Shown here in pieces: positions 9,380-17,394 of a DNA stretch of 64,000 bases (positions are counted from its first letter, which is position 1; every line of letters begins with the position of its first letter). The position numbers were made by a program, and so were the translations under genes. Below the pieces are notes generated by a model. That model was given only the letters and a program-made list of their open reading frames with translations, had not been told where the DNA came from and did not search any database. The stretch spans positions 1-64,000 of the forward strand of contig CALFRK010000028.1 in the NCBI GenBank assembly GCA_937919625.1, read 5' to 3'. This stretch comes from an uncultured Ilumatobacter sp. GTDB taxonomy: Bacteria; Actinomycetota; Acidimicrobiia; Acidimicrobiales; Ilumatobacteraceae.

Positions 9380-10111
9380 TCAGACGGCGGCTGACGCGCG
9401 CTGCGAATCGATCCAGGTTTCGAGGGCGGGCCCTGATTCGAAGCTGGTGATCAGGGCGTAGCGAGGAGCATGGCCGTTGTGCACGACGACGTGCCACAGG
9501 CGCTGCGTGTCGACGACAAAACGGGAACTCATCGATAGCGGCACGCGACGCTCGGTCGACGGGTCAGGCAGACCATCGGGGAGGTTGTCCATCAGCAGCA
9601 TGTAGCTGTCGGGATTGTCGGTGAGCTCGACCCACGAACGCACAACCCACCCCTCACCGTTGGGGTTAAAGCGGTTGTTGTCATCGCGGTGAAGCGACTT
9701 GATTGCCTGCTCGCGATCTTGCGGCTCGAGTTTGATGATGCGGACGCGTCCGAAGTTGGCGCCAACACTGCCGACATAGTCGCGAAGCGTTGGAGCGATC
9801 TCGGCGTTCGAGGTCCAGAGCGCATCCTTGTCGGTCTTGCCCTTGTCCCAGAAGCCGCGGCAATCGAGTTCGCCATCGGCGGAGGCGATCGGCGCGAAAT
9901 TGGTGTCGCCACCAGACTTCCAATCCAGGTACTCGAGCGACTCCCATTCGGCATCGGGCACATCGATCGGCATCGGGGCCAGCTTGACCACACCGCTATC
10001 GGCCAAGACCGGCATGCGGTAGTGGTCGCTGGTAAGCGGAATCTTCACACTCCAGTGATCCTGGTTCGGCCAGAAGCTCATGTACGCAGTGTAGGAATAC
10101 CGGCCGGACAT
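9380..10111 (-). CDS. aspartyl/asparaginyl beta-hydroxylase-like protein
   Basis: This 243-residue protein carries an LHRDDNNRF motif near residue 140 (His-x-Asp metal ligands) and, about 60 residues later, LWHVVVHNGHAPRYALITSF, which gives a distal His and an Arg. That spacing and the intervening beta strands (WVELTDNPDSYMLLMD) resemble the cupin fold of aspartyl/asparaginyl beta-hydroxylases, Fe(II)/2-oxoglutarate enzymes. The match is by motif order only, and the substrate is unknown. No signal peptide, so probably cytosolic. It lies between two lipoprotein genes with no functional link evident. Confidence 0.55.
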   Translation of the reverse strand: MSGRYSYTAYMSFWPNQDHWSVKIPLTSDHYRMPVLADSGVVKLAPMPIDVPDAEWESLEYLDWKSGGDTNFAPIASADGELDCRGFWDKGKTDKDALWTSNAEIAPTLRDYVGSVGANFGRVRIIKLEPQDREQAIKSLHRDDNNRFNPNGEGWVVRSWVELTDNPDSYMLLMDNLPDGLPDPSTERRVPLSMSSRFVVDTQRLWHVVVHNGHAPRYALITSFESGPALETWIDSQRASAAV

Positions 10112-10156
10112 CGCAGGGCACTGCTGCCCAAAGAACAGGAAACAGTCGGCGCCTGG

Positions 10157-10540
10157 TCAGGGGGCTTCGGTCGAGGTGGTCGAAATGGGGGTCGGCAGCT
10201 CGTCGACCAGCACCACGTCGGTAGGGATCTCAAGGATCTGACCGATCTGGATGATTTCGCCGTTGTTGAGAAGTCGGTTGATTCTCACGATCTCCGACTT
10301 CGGCACCTGGAAGCTGCGGGCGATTTCGGCCAGGTTGTCGCCGGCCTTGACCTCGTAGAACATGCGGCGGTCATCGACGAGCGTGGTCGTGGTGCTGGTG
10401 CTGGTGGTGGTGCGGATCGGGGGCAGCGTGTCGAAGGCGGCGCCCTCACTGGAACCACAGCCCACAGCGATCAGCGACAGCAGGCCGACAGCGGTCGGGA
10501 GAAGTGTGAGTCGGAGCATCAGCATGAGGAGATCTGTCAA
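10157..10540 (-). CDS. LysM-domain lipoprotein
   Basis: The 127-residue protein has a hydrophobic N-terminus ending in a lipobox (LIAVGC), a Thr/Ser-rich linker, then one LysM domain: YEVKAGDNLAEIARSFQVPKS...I..GQILEIP (residues about 62-107). LysM binds the N-acetylglucosamine units of peptidoglycan, so this is a cell-wall-associated lipoprotein. A Thr/Ser-rich tail follows. Its 5' end overlaps that of the divergent alpha/beta hydrolase gene by 17 bases. Internal ATGs at codons 6 and 8 are alternative starts. Confidence 0.85.
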   Translation of the reverse strand: MTDLLMLMLRLTLLPTAVGLLSLIAVGCGSSEGAAFDTLPPIRTTTSTSTTTTLVDDRRMFYEVKAGDNLAEIARSFQVPKSEIVRINRLLNNGEIIQIGQILEIPTDVVLVDELPTPISTTSTEAP

Positions 10541-11513
10541 TCAGGTTCTCGAATCGTACGCCGAGCTGCGTAGCCTCCACCACGTGCCGACCGCTTCTCC
10601 ATCCCTCGCCGAAATCGCGGGCGGCCGGGCACCCGACCGCGAATACCGTATCAACGCCGACGGTGTCGGGATTGCAGTCCACGAATGGGGCGATGCCGTC
10701 GCACCCCCGTTGATGCTCGCCCACGGAGGGTTCGACTTCGCCCGCACGTTCGACACGTTTGCTCCGCTGCTGGCCGATGCAGGGTGGCGTGTCGTCAGCT
10801 GGGACCATCGTGGCCACGGCGATAGCGACCACGCCCACCTGTACTCATGGGACGCCGACCTGCGCGATGCGGCCGCCGTGTTTGAACACGCTGCCGGCCG
10901 ACACGCGGTCCCGGCGATCGGCCATTCCAAGGGTGGGGCGTTGATGATCCAACTCGCCGATGCCCAGCCGTATCGATTCGCCAGCCTGGTCAACATCGAC
11001 GGAATTCCGTCGAAGCGGCCGATTCCCGACGTTGCCGAACACGAACGAACCAAGATGCTTGTCGGAGAACTGACCGGCTGGTTAGACCACCGCCAGCGCA
11101 CCGCAGGTTCACAGCGCAAGCCGGGCACGATCGACGAGCTAGCCAAGCGGCGCGGGCGGATGAACCCGCGGCTGTCGACCGAGTGGCTGCGTTACCTGGT
11201 CACCGTCGGTGCAACCGAAACCGATGAGGGTTGGCGTTGGAAGCTCGATCCATCGCTGCGGTTCGGGGGCTTTGGGCCGTGGCGTCCCGAGTGGGCACTG
11301 ATGCGGCTGGCCGGGTTCGGGGTGCCGTTCTTCGGCATGCTGGTCGAGATCGAGGAGGAGATGGGCTGGGGCACGGTGCCCGACGACGTGCGGCCGTTCA
11401 TCCCCGAGGGCGGTCGACTCGAGATGCTGTCGGGTGTCGGTCACTTCGCTCACATCGAACAGCCGACAGAAATGGCCGGCCGGGTGCTCGATTTCCTCGG
11501 AGCTCCTGAATGA
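10524..11513 (+). CDS. alpha/beta hydrolase
   Basis: This 329-residue alpha/beta hydrolase has an oxyanion-loop AHGGFD (about residue 66), DHRGHGDSD, the nucleophile elbow GHSKGG (Ser135), and a C-terminal catalytic His in GVGHFAHIEQP. The frame is open far upstream, but homology begins after ATG 10524. The substrate is unknown; epoxide hydrolases, esterases and haloalkane dehalogenases share this layout. The last codon overlaps the start of a second alpha/beta hydrolase (ATGA), so the two are translationally coupled. Confidence 0.85.
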   Translation: MRRSVNQVLESYAELRSLHHVPTASPSLAEIAGGRAPDREYRINADGVGIAVHEWGDAVAPPLMLAHGGFDFARTFDTFAPLLADAGWRVVSWDHRGHGDSDHAHLYSWDADLRDAAAVFEHAAGRHAVPAIGHSKGGALMIQLADAQPYRFASLVNIDGIPSKRPIPDVAEHERTKMLVGELTGWLDHRQRTAGSQRKPGTIDELAKRRGRMNPRLSTEWLRYLVTVGATETDEGWRWKLDPSLRFGGFGPWRPEWALMRLAGFGVPFFGMLVEIEEEMGWGTVPDDVRPFIPEGGRLEMLSGVGHFAHIEQPTEMAGRVLDFLGAPE

Positions 11514-12157
11514 GCACCGAGTTTGTCATACACAACAGGTGTCGGTTGGCACTCCACACCTTGAGCGCAGGCGACGGTCGTGCCCTTCTGTTGTTGCACG
11601 GCTTAGGCGAACGTTCGCCCGGCACGGTGCCGGTATTCGCCCAGCGATGGTCTGGCCCGGTCGTGGCGCTCGACTTCACCGGGCACGGCGAGTCGACGAT
11701 GCCGGTCGGTGGCGGCTACACCGCCGAGATCCTGCTGGCCGACAGCGATGCGGCGCTCACCCATCTTGGCGAGGCCACCATCGTCGGCCGTGGTCTCGGC
11801 GCCTATGTCGGCTTGCTGCTGGCGGGAGCACGTGCCGAGCACGTATACGGAACGGTTCTGGCCGATGGCCCGGGCATCTCAGGAGGACCAAGCGTGCCGA
11901 CTTCGCAACCGGTGTTCTCGCTCGAGTCGGTCGACAGAACGCCTGACCCGTATGCGCTCGTCGAGTTGGGTCGCGATCTGCGCCCGCCCGACTACGCCGC
12001 CACCTTCAGCCGCATGGCCGTGCAACGCTCGGCACTCGACGAACCGATCACCGTGGTCGCACGGTTTCGCCCCTCATGGCTGCAAGCCGTCGTGGAAGAG
12101 CCGGGTGTTGCCGAAGCGGGCTCGATCGCCGAAGCCCTGGTCAGCTACCGATCCTGA
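11510..12157 (+). CDS. degenerate alpha/beta hydrolase (nucleophile Ser replaced by Gly)
   Basis: This 215-residue protein keeps the alpha/beta-hydrolase front end (LLLLHGLGE, VVALDFTGHGEST). At the nucleophile elbow, however, it reads VGRGLGAYVG: Gly95 stands where GxSxG needs Ser. It is also short and has no C-terminal His in a GHF-like context. It is therefore probably a non-catalytic relative, possibly a partner of the intact hydrolase directly upstream, with which it shares an ATGA overlap. Its 3' end overlaps the convergent CrtA-like gene by 13 bases. Confidence 0.75.
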   Translation: MSTEFVIHNRCRLALHTLSAGDGRALLLLHGLGERSPGTVPVFAQRWSGPVVALDFTGHGESTMPVGGGYTAEILLADSDAALTHLGEATIVGRGLGAYVGLLLAGARAEHVYGTVLADGPGISGGPSVPTSQPVFSLESVDRTPDPYALVELGRDLRPPDYAATFSRMAVQRSALDEPITVVARFRPSWLQAVVEEPGVAEAGSIAEALVSYRS

Positions 12158-12867
12158 TCCTCGGCAAGCGGATCACGACCGTTCCAAGTGCCGGTCGATG
12201 CATACGGCTCGAAGCGGACGAACAACTCCTCACCGAACCAGTCGTCAGACCTGGTTCTTGCGACCACATTGTGATGCGCCGAGTCGTGCTCAGCGAAGGC
12301 GTGCGCTGTCGGCAACGAATCCCACACGCTGAACGTGCCAAGGCGGCCAATCGGCGCCTCGCCGACACCGACCACGCGTACCAGACCCGGCGCGTGACGA
12401 GCGGCCTTGTTCACCTCTCGGGCTGCCTTGGCGAACCGACGCCAGGATCTCAAGCGCACTTCAGCCCGGGTCAAGATCGCGACCGGCCCACCGGGACGGC
12501 CCTCGACGAGCCCCTCCGGCACGGCGAAGCCGTTCCACGACCCGTGCCCGCCAAGACTGCGCAGGCGAACCTGCCACACTTCTTCCGCGCCCGTCCATCG
12601 CCGGGCGATCGGATGCGAGGCCAAGAACGTCTCGAGCGCTGCCTCGTCGCGCCACACCGCGAAAAGTGCCGATCGACGCAGGTCGGCGCCCGCCGCTGTG
12701 TTGTCTCCACGGCCCGTGCCCAGTAGACGCCAGAACAACAACCCGTCGATGCCGCGAAGCCGGCGTCGGTCAGTGGCGAGACGCACCAACACCAACGGCT
12801 GACGGCGCGGGTATTCGCGGATCAGGTGGAAAGACGCAATCCGGTTCACGATCAGCCATGCTGGCAC
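12145..12867 (-). CDS. spheroidene monooxygenase-like (CrtA family) protein
   Basis: The 240-residue protein matches the CrtA layout: FWRLLGTGRGDNT, ALFAVWRDEAALETFL, HGSWNG, PVAILTRAEVR, GVGEAPIGRLGTFSVWD, and the C-terminal WFGEELFVRFEPYASTGTW. CrtA adds keto oxygen at C-2 of acyclic carotenoids such as spheroidene and is haem-associated in purple bacteria. Its place beside cruF/crtD/GT2 and crtEIB supports a carotenoid role, though it is not in their operons. It is divergent from the PlsY-like gene, whose start overlaps its own by 10 bases. Confidence 0.78.
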   Translation of the reverse strand: MPAWLIVNRIASFHLIREYPRRQPLVLVRLATDRRRLRGIDGLLFWRLLGTGRGDNTAAGADLRRSALFAVWRDEAALETFLASHPIARRWTGAEEVWQVRLRSLGGHGSWNGFAVPEGLVEGRPGGPVAILTRAEVRLRSWRRFAKAAREVNKAARHAPGLVRVVGVGEAPIGRLGTFSVWDSLPTAHAFAEHDSAHHNVVARTRSDDWFGEELFVRFEPYASTGTWNGRDPLAEDQDR

Positions 12868-13451
12868 CCGTGCCGACCTCCGTCGCGATCATTTCGGCTG
12901 TGGTGGCCGGTTACCTGCTCGGATCGGTGACTGTCGCGCGTCGCGTCGCACGACGTCATGGTGGCGCCGATCTGCGAACCGTCGGTGATCTCAACCCCGG
13001 TTACTGGAACGCCCGCGAACAACTCGGACGACGGGCGGCGCTTCCGGTGTTCGCCGTCGACACCGGCAAGGGCACACTTGCTGCCGGTCTCGGGTGGCTG
13101 CTCGCCGACACAGGTCAGTGGTGGCTGCCGTATCTCGCCGGCGGGGCGGCGATGGTCGGCCATGCCTGGCCTTTGTTCGCCGGATTTCGAGGCGGGCGCA
13201 GCGTGTTGACCTTCGTCGGCGCCGGATTGGTGTTCGCTCCTCTCCCGGCCTCGGTTGCGGTCGGGCTGTTCGCTCTGATCTGGGCCGGCTCGCGGAATTT
13301 CGGCTGGGGCGCGAGGTTCGGAGTGGCGGCGTTCCCGGTCTGCCAGATCATCGTTGAAGGCCCCAACCGAACCGCCCTGACCGGATGCCTGATGACCTTG
13401 ATCGGTTTGCGGTTCCTCCAAGCCCAGTCGGGAGATGTACCTAGAGCGTGA
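12858..13451 (+). CDS. PlsY-like glycerol-3-phosphate acyltransferase family membrane protein
   Basis: The 197-residue multi-pass protein has the PlsY layout: an N-terminal helix with GYLLGSVTVA, VGDLNPGYWNAREQLG where PlsY has the GSGNIGATN loop, VFAVDTGKG (family LDxxKG), and GHAWPLFAGFRGGRS where PlsY has GHIFPVFLKFRGGKGV. PlsY acylates glycerol-3-phosphate from acyl-phosphate at the membrane. The change from GGKG to GGRS and the altered Asn loop make this a divergent member, and its activity is uncertain. ATG 12858 is the first start consistent with the family N-terminus. Confidence 0.72.
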   Translation: MLAPVPTSVAIISAVVAGYLLGSVTVARRVARRHGGADLRTVGDLNPGYWNAREQLGRRAALPVFAVDTGKGTLAAGLGWLLADTGQWWLPYLAGGAAMVGHAWPLFAGFRGGRSVLTFVGAGLVFAPLPASVAVGLFALIWAGSRNFGWGARFGVAAFPVCQIIVEGPNRTALTGCLMTLIGLRFLQAQSGDVPRA

Positions 13452-13534
13452 GCGATAGGCAAACCGCGACCAATCGTTACCGGAGAACCAGGCAGAATGG
13501 AAATCGACGCATCGACCGATCCGCTGGGTTCCCC

Positions 13535-13550
13535 GGCACAACTCACAACT
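13535..13550. repeat. 16-bp repeat overlapping the GT2 stop codon (half of the terminator palindrome)
   Basis: GGCACAACTCACAACT occurs here, at 17379-17394 and at 58135-58150. On the minus strand it reads AGTTGTGAGTTGTGCC, and the TGA of the glycosyltransferase gene is part of it. Only this arm is present here; the full palindrome is at 58118-58150. Confidence 0.7.
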
Positions 13551-14622
13551 GGTAGGTGCGGCCGCTCCAGACGTGGCGCCGCGTGAGGACACTTTTGGCG
13601 ACGGCGGCTACGGCGATCACGTCGGCCAGGGGAGAGGCCCAATAGGCGAGGTCATTGCGGCTGAAGGCGGCTCTGGTGCCCACCAACGTGCCGAGTCGAG
13701 CAGTGAGGGAGACCAGGTCGATCGGGTCGGGGCGACCAACCATCAGCCTCACGAGCGGCAACGGAAGTGTGAGCGCCAACACTGCGACGTCGAGCAGCTG
13801 TCGACAGATCGGTTCGACGCCGGGCAATCCGATCGATCTACCCCACCCGTGCCAAGACGCCACCAACGAGTCGTGCAGCTCGACCTTCAACAGTTCGGCG
13901 GCATCGAGAAAGTCGACGCGCCGACCTGTCGCCGCCAGATGGCGGGCCAGGGCCACGTCTTCCACGACGGCGCCGGCAACCGTTTTAAACCCGCCGATGG
14001 CCAGCAGCGTGCCCCTCCGAAATGCCATGCACTGACCGTTGGCCAGCATGCGACCGAAGACTGGTGGCCGTGACTGGCCGGGCGGGCCGAACCGGTAGAC
14101 GAGCGTTGTGAGCATGGCTGACTGCAACCATCGTGCGCCCGCTGAGTCACCGTCGAATCTGCCTGCGACCGTCAAAAGGTCGGTGCCGTCAGCCTCTGCT
14201 CGGCTGACGACGGACACGGGAAGTTCAGGCCGAGGCCGCGTGTCGGCATCGAGGGCGACAATCCAGTCGCTCGTCGCAGCGTCCAGCCCACATTGCAGCG
14301 CCCACGTCTTGCCGGCCCAACCCTCGGGGCGCCGACCGGCGGAGACGACCTGGGCGCCCGATCGCTTGGCAACCTCACCGGTGGAGTCGCTCGATTCGTC
14401 ATCGACAACGATCACCTCGGTAACGCCGGGGGCCCCCACGATCACGTCCAGCAGAGGTTGGATCCGCGCAGCCTCGTCGCGGGCAGGAATCACGACCGAG
14501 ATCGAATGACCGCTCGGTTCGACACAGGCGACCGGCGAACGGGTTCGCGCCGCACGTGCCAGCCGCGGCATCACCACGCTCACGGCGGCAGCTCGTGCGA
14601 GCGTGACGAGCGAAGGTTTCAC
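13543..14622 (-). CDS. family 2 glycosyltransferase, CruG/CrtQ-like
   Basis: This 359-residue GT2 enzyme has ISVVIPARDEAARI, EVIVVDDESSDSTGEVAKRSG, and WIVALDADTRPRPEL (the DxD-type metal site near residue 123), then VFGRMLANGQCMAFRRG and VVEDVALARHL (the ED of the base), followed by C-terminal hydrophobic segments. This is the layout of membrane-associated carotenoid glycosyltransferases CruG and CrtQ and of HpnB. Its GTG start overlaps the stop of the upstream desaturase (GTGA), and the order cruF-desaturase-GT2 supports a carotenoid glycosyltransferase. The sugar donor is not known. The stop codon lies in a repeated palindromic sequence. Confidence 0.8.
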   Translation of the reverse strand: MKPSLVTLARAAAVSVVMPRLARAARTRSPVACVEPSGHSISVVIPARDEAARIQPLLDVIVGAPGVTEVIVVDDESSDSTGEVAKRSGAQVVSAGRRPEGWAGKTWALQCGLDAATSDWIVALDADTRPRPELPVSVVSRAEADGTDLLTVAGRFDGDSAGARWLQSAMLTTLVYRFGPPGQSRPPVFGRMLANGQCMAFRRGTLLAIGGFKTVAGAVVEDVALARHLAATGRRVDFLDAAELLKVELHDSLVASWHGWGRSIGLPGVEPICRQLLDVAVLALTLPLPLVRLMVGRPDPIDLVSLTARLGTLVGTRAAFSRNDLAYWASPLADVIAVAAVAKSVLTRRHVWSGRTYQL

Positions 14623-16064
14623 CCGTGCCGCTCGGCGACCAGATCGGCGACGATGCGGGCGCTGATCGCCACCATCGGCAACCCACCACCTGGGTGCGTC
14701 GATCCGCCGACGAGATACAGACCGTCGACCGGGCCGACATTGTTGGGGCGGGCGAACGCTGCTTTCCTGCCGTTCGACGATGTGCCGTAAATCGCACCAC
14801 CGACGGCGCGGTAGCGAGCTTCAAAGTCGGCCGGTGCCAGCGTGCGGGTGAAGTCGATCCGGGTGCGGATGTCGAAGCCACGTTCGGCGAGCCTGTTCAG
14901 CACGGCGGCAGTCATCAGCTTGCGGTCGAGCCCGACAGCGGGCGGCGCGTTGACGAGCATGTACCAGTTTTCACCGTCGCGAGGGGCCTGCCCCGGATCG
15001 GTCACCGACGAGACGCAGGCGTACACCGTGGGATCGATCGCCATCTGGCCGGCCTCGAGGTACCTGAACTCTTGGCGGTCGTGCAGCGAGAAGAACAAGT
15101 TGTGGTGGGCGATGCCCTCTGTGCGCCCCCGAACCGCGGCGCAGATCACGAAGGCGCTCGTAGAACGACCCGCCCGATCCAGCTTCTTGGCCTGCTTGGG
15201 GTGAGGCAGCAGATCGGTGTAGAGGTGGGCCGCATCAACGTTGGAGACGACCAGGTCTGCCGACTCGCTACCTCCATCGGCTAGCTCGACGCCCGTCACT
15301 TTGCGACCGTCGAAGGCAATCCGACCGACGTCGACACCGACCCGAATCGTGACTCCGATTCGGATCGCAACCCGCTCGAGAGCGTCGCCAAGTCGGCCAA
15401 GCCCACCCATCACGTACCAGCACCCAAAAGCCTGTTCGATGTGCGGGATACATGCCAGCGTGGCTGGTGTCCGGAACGGCGAGGATCCCGAATAGGTGGC
15501 GTAACGCCCCACCAACTGGTGCAGTCGCGGATCATCGAAGTGCGCCTCGGCCGACTTGGCGAGCGTACGGTTGCCATCGATTCGGCCTAGGTCGAGCGGG
15601 GAACGCATGCGCGACAACAGCGCCAACGGCGACCCCATCGGACCCGCCAGAAACGTGCGCTCGCTGAGTTCCCACAGCTTGGCCGCGTGCTCGGCGAACC
15701 GGGTCCACTGCACGCCCGACCCGGGACTGAACACATCGAGGGCCGAGGGAAGCGCGGCAGGATCGTCGGGCACTTCGAGCGTCGATCCGTTTGGCCATCG
15801 GTACCGTATCTGCGGGTCGAGCCGCACGAGTTCGACCTCGTCGGCGAGTGTGGTCCCGGCCAGCTTGAACAGCTCGTCGAAGATGTGCGGCAGCGTCAGC
15901 AAGGTCGGACCGAGCTCGAACGAGTAGCCGCCTTCTTTCAATGTGGCGAGCTTGCCGCCGACGTTGGGGTTGCGTTCGAGCACCTCGACCTGATGCCCCG
16001 CCGCGGCAAGCCGGATCGCTGCCGCCAACCCTCCGACTCCTGCTCCGATAACGATCACTTTCAC
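14619..16064 (-). CDS. carotenoid desaturase, CrtD-like (CrtI family)
   Basis: The 481-residue flavoprotein starts with the FAD-binding VIVIGAGVGGLAAAIRLAAAG and ends with the CrtI-family signature LYLVGGSTHPGGGLPMVAISAR. The middle, VGRYATYSGSSPFRTPATL followed by WYVMGGLGRLGDALERVA, resembles CrtD (1-hydroxycarotenoid 3,4-desaturase) more than phytoene desaturase, and a separate crtI lies in the next cluster. It would act at the membrane on hydrated acyclic carotenoids. The GTG start overlaps the cruF stop (GTGA), and its own stop overlaps the GT2 start. CrtO/CrtP-like oxygenase activity is the main alternative. Confidence 0.82.
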   Translation of the reverse strand: MKVIVIGAGVGGLAAAIRLAAAGHQVEVLERNPNVGGKLATLKEGGYSFELGPTLLTLPHIFDELFKLAGTTLADEVELVRLDPQIRYRWPNGSTLEVPDDPAALPSALDVFSPGSGVQWTRFAEHAAKLWELSERTFLAGPMGSPLALLSRMRSPLDLGRIDGNRTLAKSAEAHFDDPRLHQLVGRYATYSGSSPFRTPATLACIPHIEQAFGCWYVMGGLGRLGDALERVAIRIGVTIRVGVDVGRIAFDGRKVTGVELADGGSESADLVVSNVDAAHLYTDLLPHPKQAKKLDRAGRSTSAFVICAAVRGRTEGIAHHNLFFSLHDRQEFRYLEAGQMAIDPTVYACVSSVTDPGQAPRDGENWYMLVNAPPAVGLDRKLMTAAVLNRLAERGFDIRTRIDFTRTLAPADFEARYRAVGGAIYGTSSNGRKAAFARPNNVGPVDGLYLVGGSTHPGGGLPMVAISARIVADLVAERHG

Positions 16065-16834
16065 GTGCGTTGTCCTACCAGACGGGCGACCGCCAAACCG
16101 GCGACCGGCAGCATTCCGACCCCGCCGATGGCGGCTACGACACGGTCGCCGAAGAACGCCGCGAACCCGACGGTCTCCATCGCAGCCATCACGCCGTACT
16201 GAGCGACCAGATCGGCGGCCGGCTCACCAGGCGGCAGCAACACCTCGAGCACCGCCATCGCCCCGAGGCCGGTCACGAACCATCCGACATAGTTCGAGAT
16301 CGGGATCCCGCGGTAGGCGCCTCGGCGCGCCCATTGCCAGTACCCCTCCCCCGTCATCTGTGGGTCGAGGAACAGATCCCAGGCGGTAAGGGCAGCTGCG
16401 CCTGCAACCACACGGCTGACGCGATTTGATCGCCGCCCGAGCGCGGCGTGAACCGTCTCGCGGGCTGGCACTGCCATCGCGAACCACGCCATCGGCACCA
16501 GCGTGGGTATCCCTGCAATCTGCGGCTGCAGTGAGTTCGTGTAGTGGTAGCGCCCGAACGGCCACCCGGTAGCGATGCTGAGCCGCTCGACTGCCGAGGT
16601 CAACGCTGCGGTCGTTCCGGCTGCAGCGACAACTCTCGGTGCGGACCAACGACGGGCGGCGGCAGTGGAGGTCGATGAGAACAGCCCGCTGACAACGACC
16701 GACGACAACAGGCGACGCCCAACTCCGCCCCTGCGAGCGAACGGCATCGCCAACATCGCCCCAAACGTCAACGCCGACGAAGCTGCCTGCAAACTTCTAG
16801 ATCTCACACACCACCTTGGCACGCCCGACACCAC
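16061..16834 (-). CDS. cruF: carotenoid 1,2-hydratase, CruF family
   Basis: This is a multi-pass membrane protein with the CruF signature: WPFGRYHYTNSLQPQIAGIPTLVP, AWFAMAVPARE, LTAWDLFLDPQMTGEGYWQW and GIPISNYVGWFVTG. CruF adds water to the psi end (C-1,2) of acyclic or monocyclic carotenoids, preparing them for CrtD desaturation and CruG glycosylation. The frame is open much further upstream; GTG 16834 gives 257 residues and ATG 16756 gives 231, and both keep the whole domain. It is the first gene of the cruF-crtD-GT2 operon. Confidence 0.85.
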   Translation of the reverse strand: MVSGVPRWCVRSRSLQAASSALTFGAMLAMPFARRGGVGRRLLSSVVVSGLFSSTSTAAARRWSAPRVVAAAGTTAALTSAVERLSIATGWPFGRYHYTNSLQPQIAGIPTLVPMAWFAMAVPARETVHAALGRRSNRVSRVVAGAAALTAWDLFLDPQMTGEGYWQWARRGAYRGIPISNYVGWFVTGLGAMAVLEVLLPPGEPAADLVAQYGVMAAMETVGFAAFFGDRVVAAIGGVGMLPVAGLAVARLVGQRT

Positions 16835-16984
16835 CGCGACCCGCGAATGGTCATCAGGAGCGGCCAGATGTGTCAGCGCCGGCCCACCGATCACGCTTCG
16901 TGTTCCAAGTGGGTCACAACAGCGGGCTCGATGATCGGTCGAGTACTTGCTCAAGTTGACCGGTCGAGGTGCCGATAGACATCT

Positions 16985-17359
16985 ATGGCAGGTCGGTCGA
17001 CGCGTTCCACACCGTCGGCCAACACGCGCCTGCAGCCCTCGGTACACGGGCTCGAGATCGGGCGCAGCCACGCCCGCCGGGCTCAGCGCAAGCATCGCCG
17101 CCGCAATCGCATCGTCACAAGCGTGCTCACGATCATGTTCGTCGCCGCGATCGGTAGTGCCGGCTGGCTCGCCTACACCAGCTACGTCGAGCACGACACC
17201 AATCAACAGCTCGAAACCGACCGCCGCGTCGCCGAGATCGAGCGCGATCGGATTGGTAGAACCACCGACGACATCATCAACGAACTCGAGCAAACCCCCG
17301 CCTGGAACGGCCCAGGCAATCCGACCTTCGGTGTCGGCGCCGACACCGCACAGCCCTAA
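16985..17359 (+). CDS. small single-pass membrane protein
   Basis: The 124-residue protein has a very basic cytoplasmic N-terminus (RRAQRKHRRRNR), one transmembrane helix at about 43-66, and a short external tail with a predicted charged helix (TNQQLETDRRVAEIERDRI) before a Pro/Gly-rich end. I do not recognise the family. The layout recalls small divisome or septum proteins, but no motif supports that. It is divergent from cruF and converges on crtB with a shared hairpin. A TTGACC box lies about 30 bases upstream. Confidence 0.6.
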   Translation: MAGRSTRSTPSANTRLQPSVHGLEIGRSHARRAQRKHRRRNRIVTSVLTIMFVAAIGSAGWLAYTSYVEHDTNQQLETDRRVAEIERDRIGRTTDDIINELEQTPAWNGPGNPTFGVGADTAQP

Positions 17360-17368
17360 CCAGTTTGG

Positions 17369-17394
17369 AGTTGCGCCTGGCACAACTCACAACT
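17369..17394. terminator. shared hairpin / second copy of the terminator repeat
   Basis: AGTTGCGCC-T-GGCACAACT can fold as a 9-bp stem with one G-T pair. Its right side is the 16-bp repeat GGCACAACTCACAACT (17379-17394). The last base of the repeat is the first base of the crtB stop complement. It sits between the convergent small membrane-protein gene and crtB. Confidence 0.6.
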
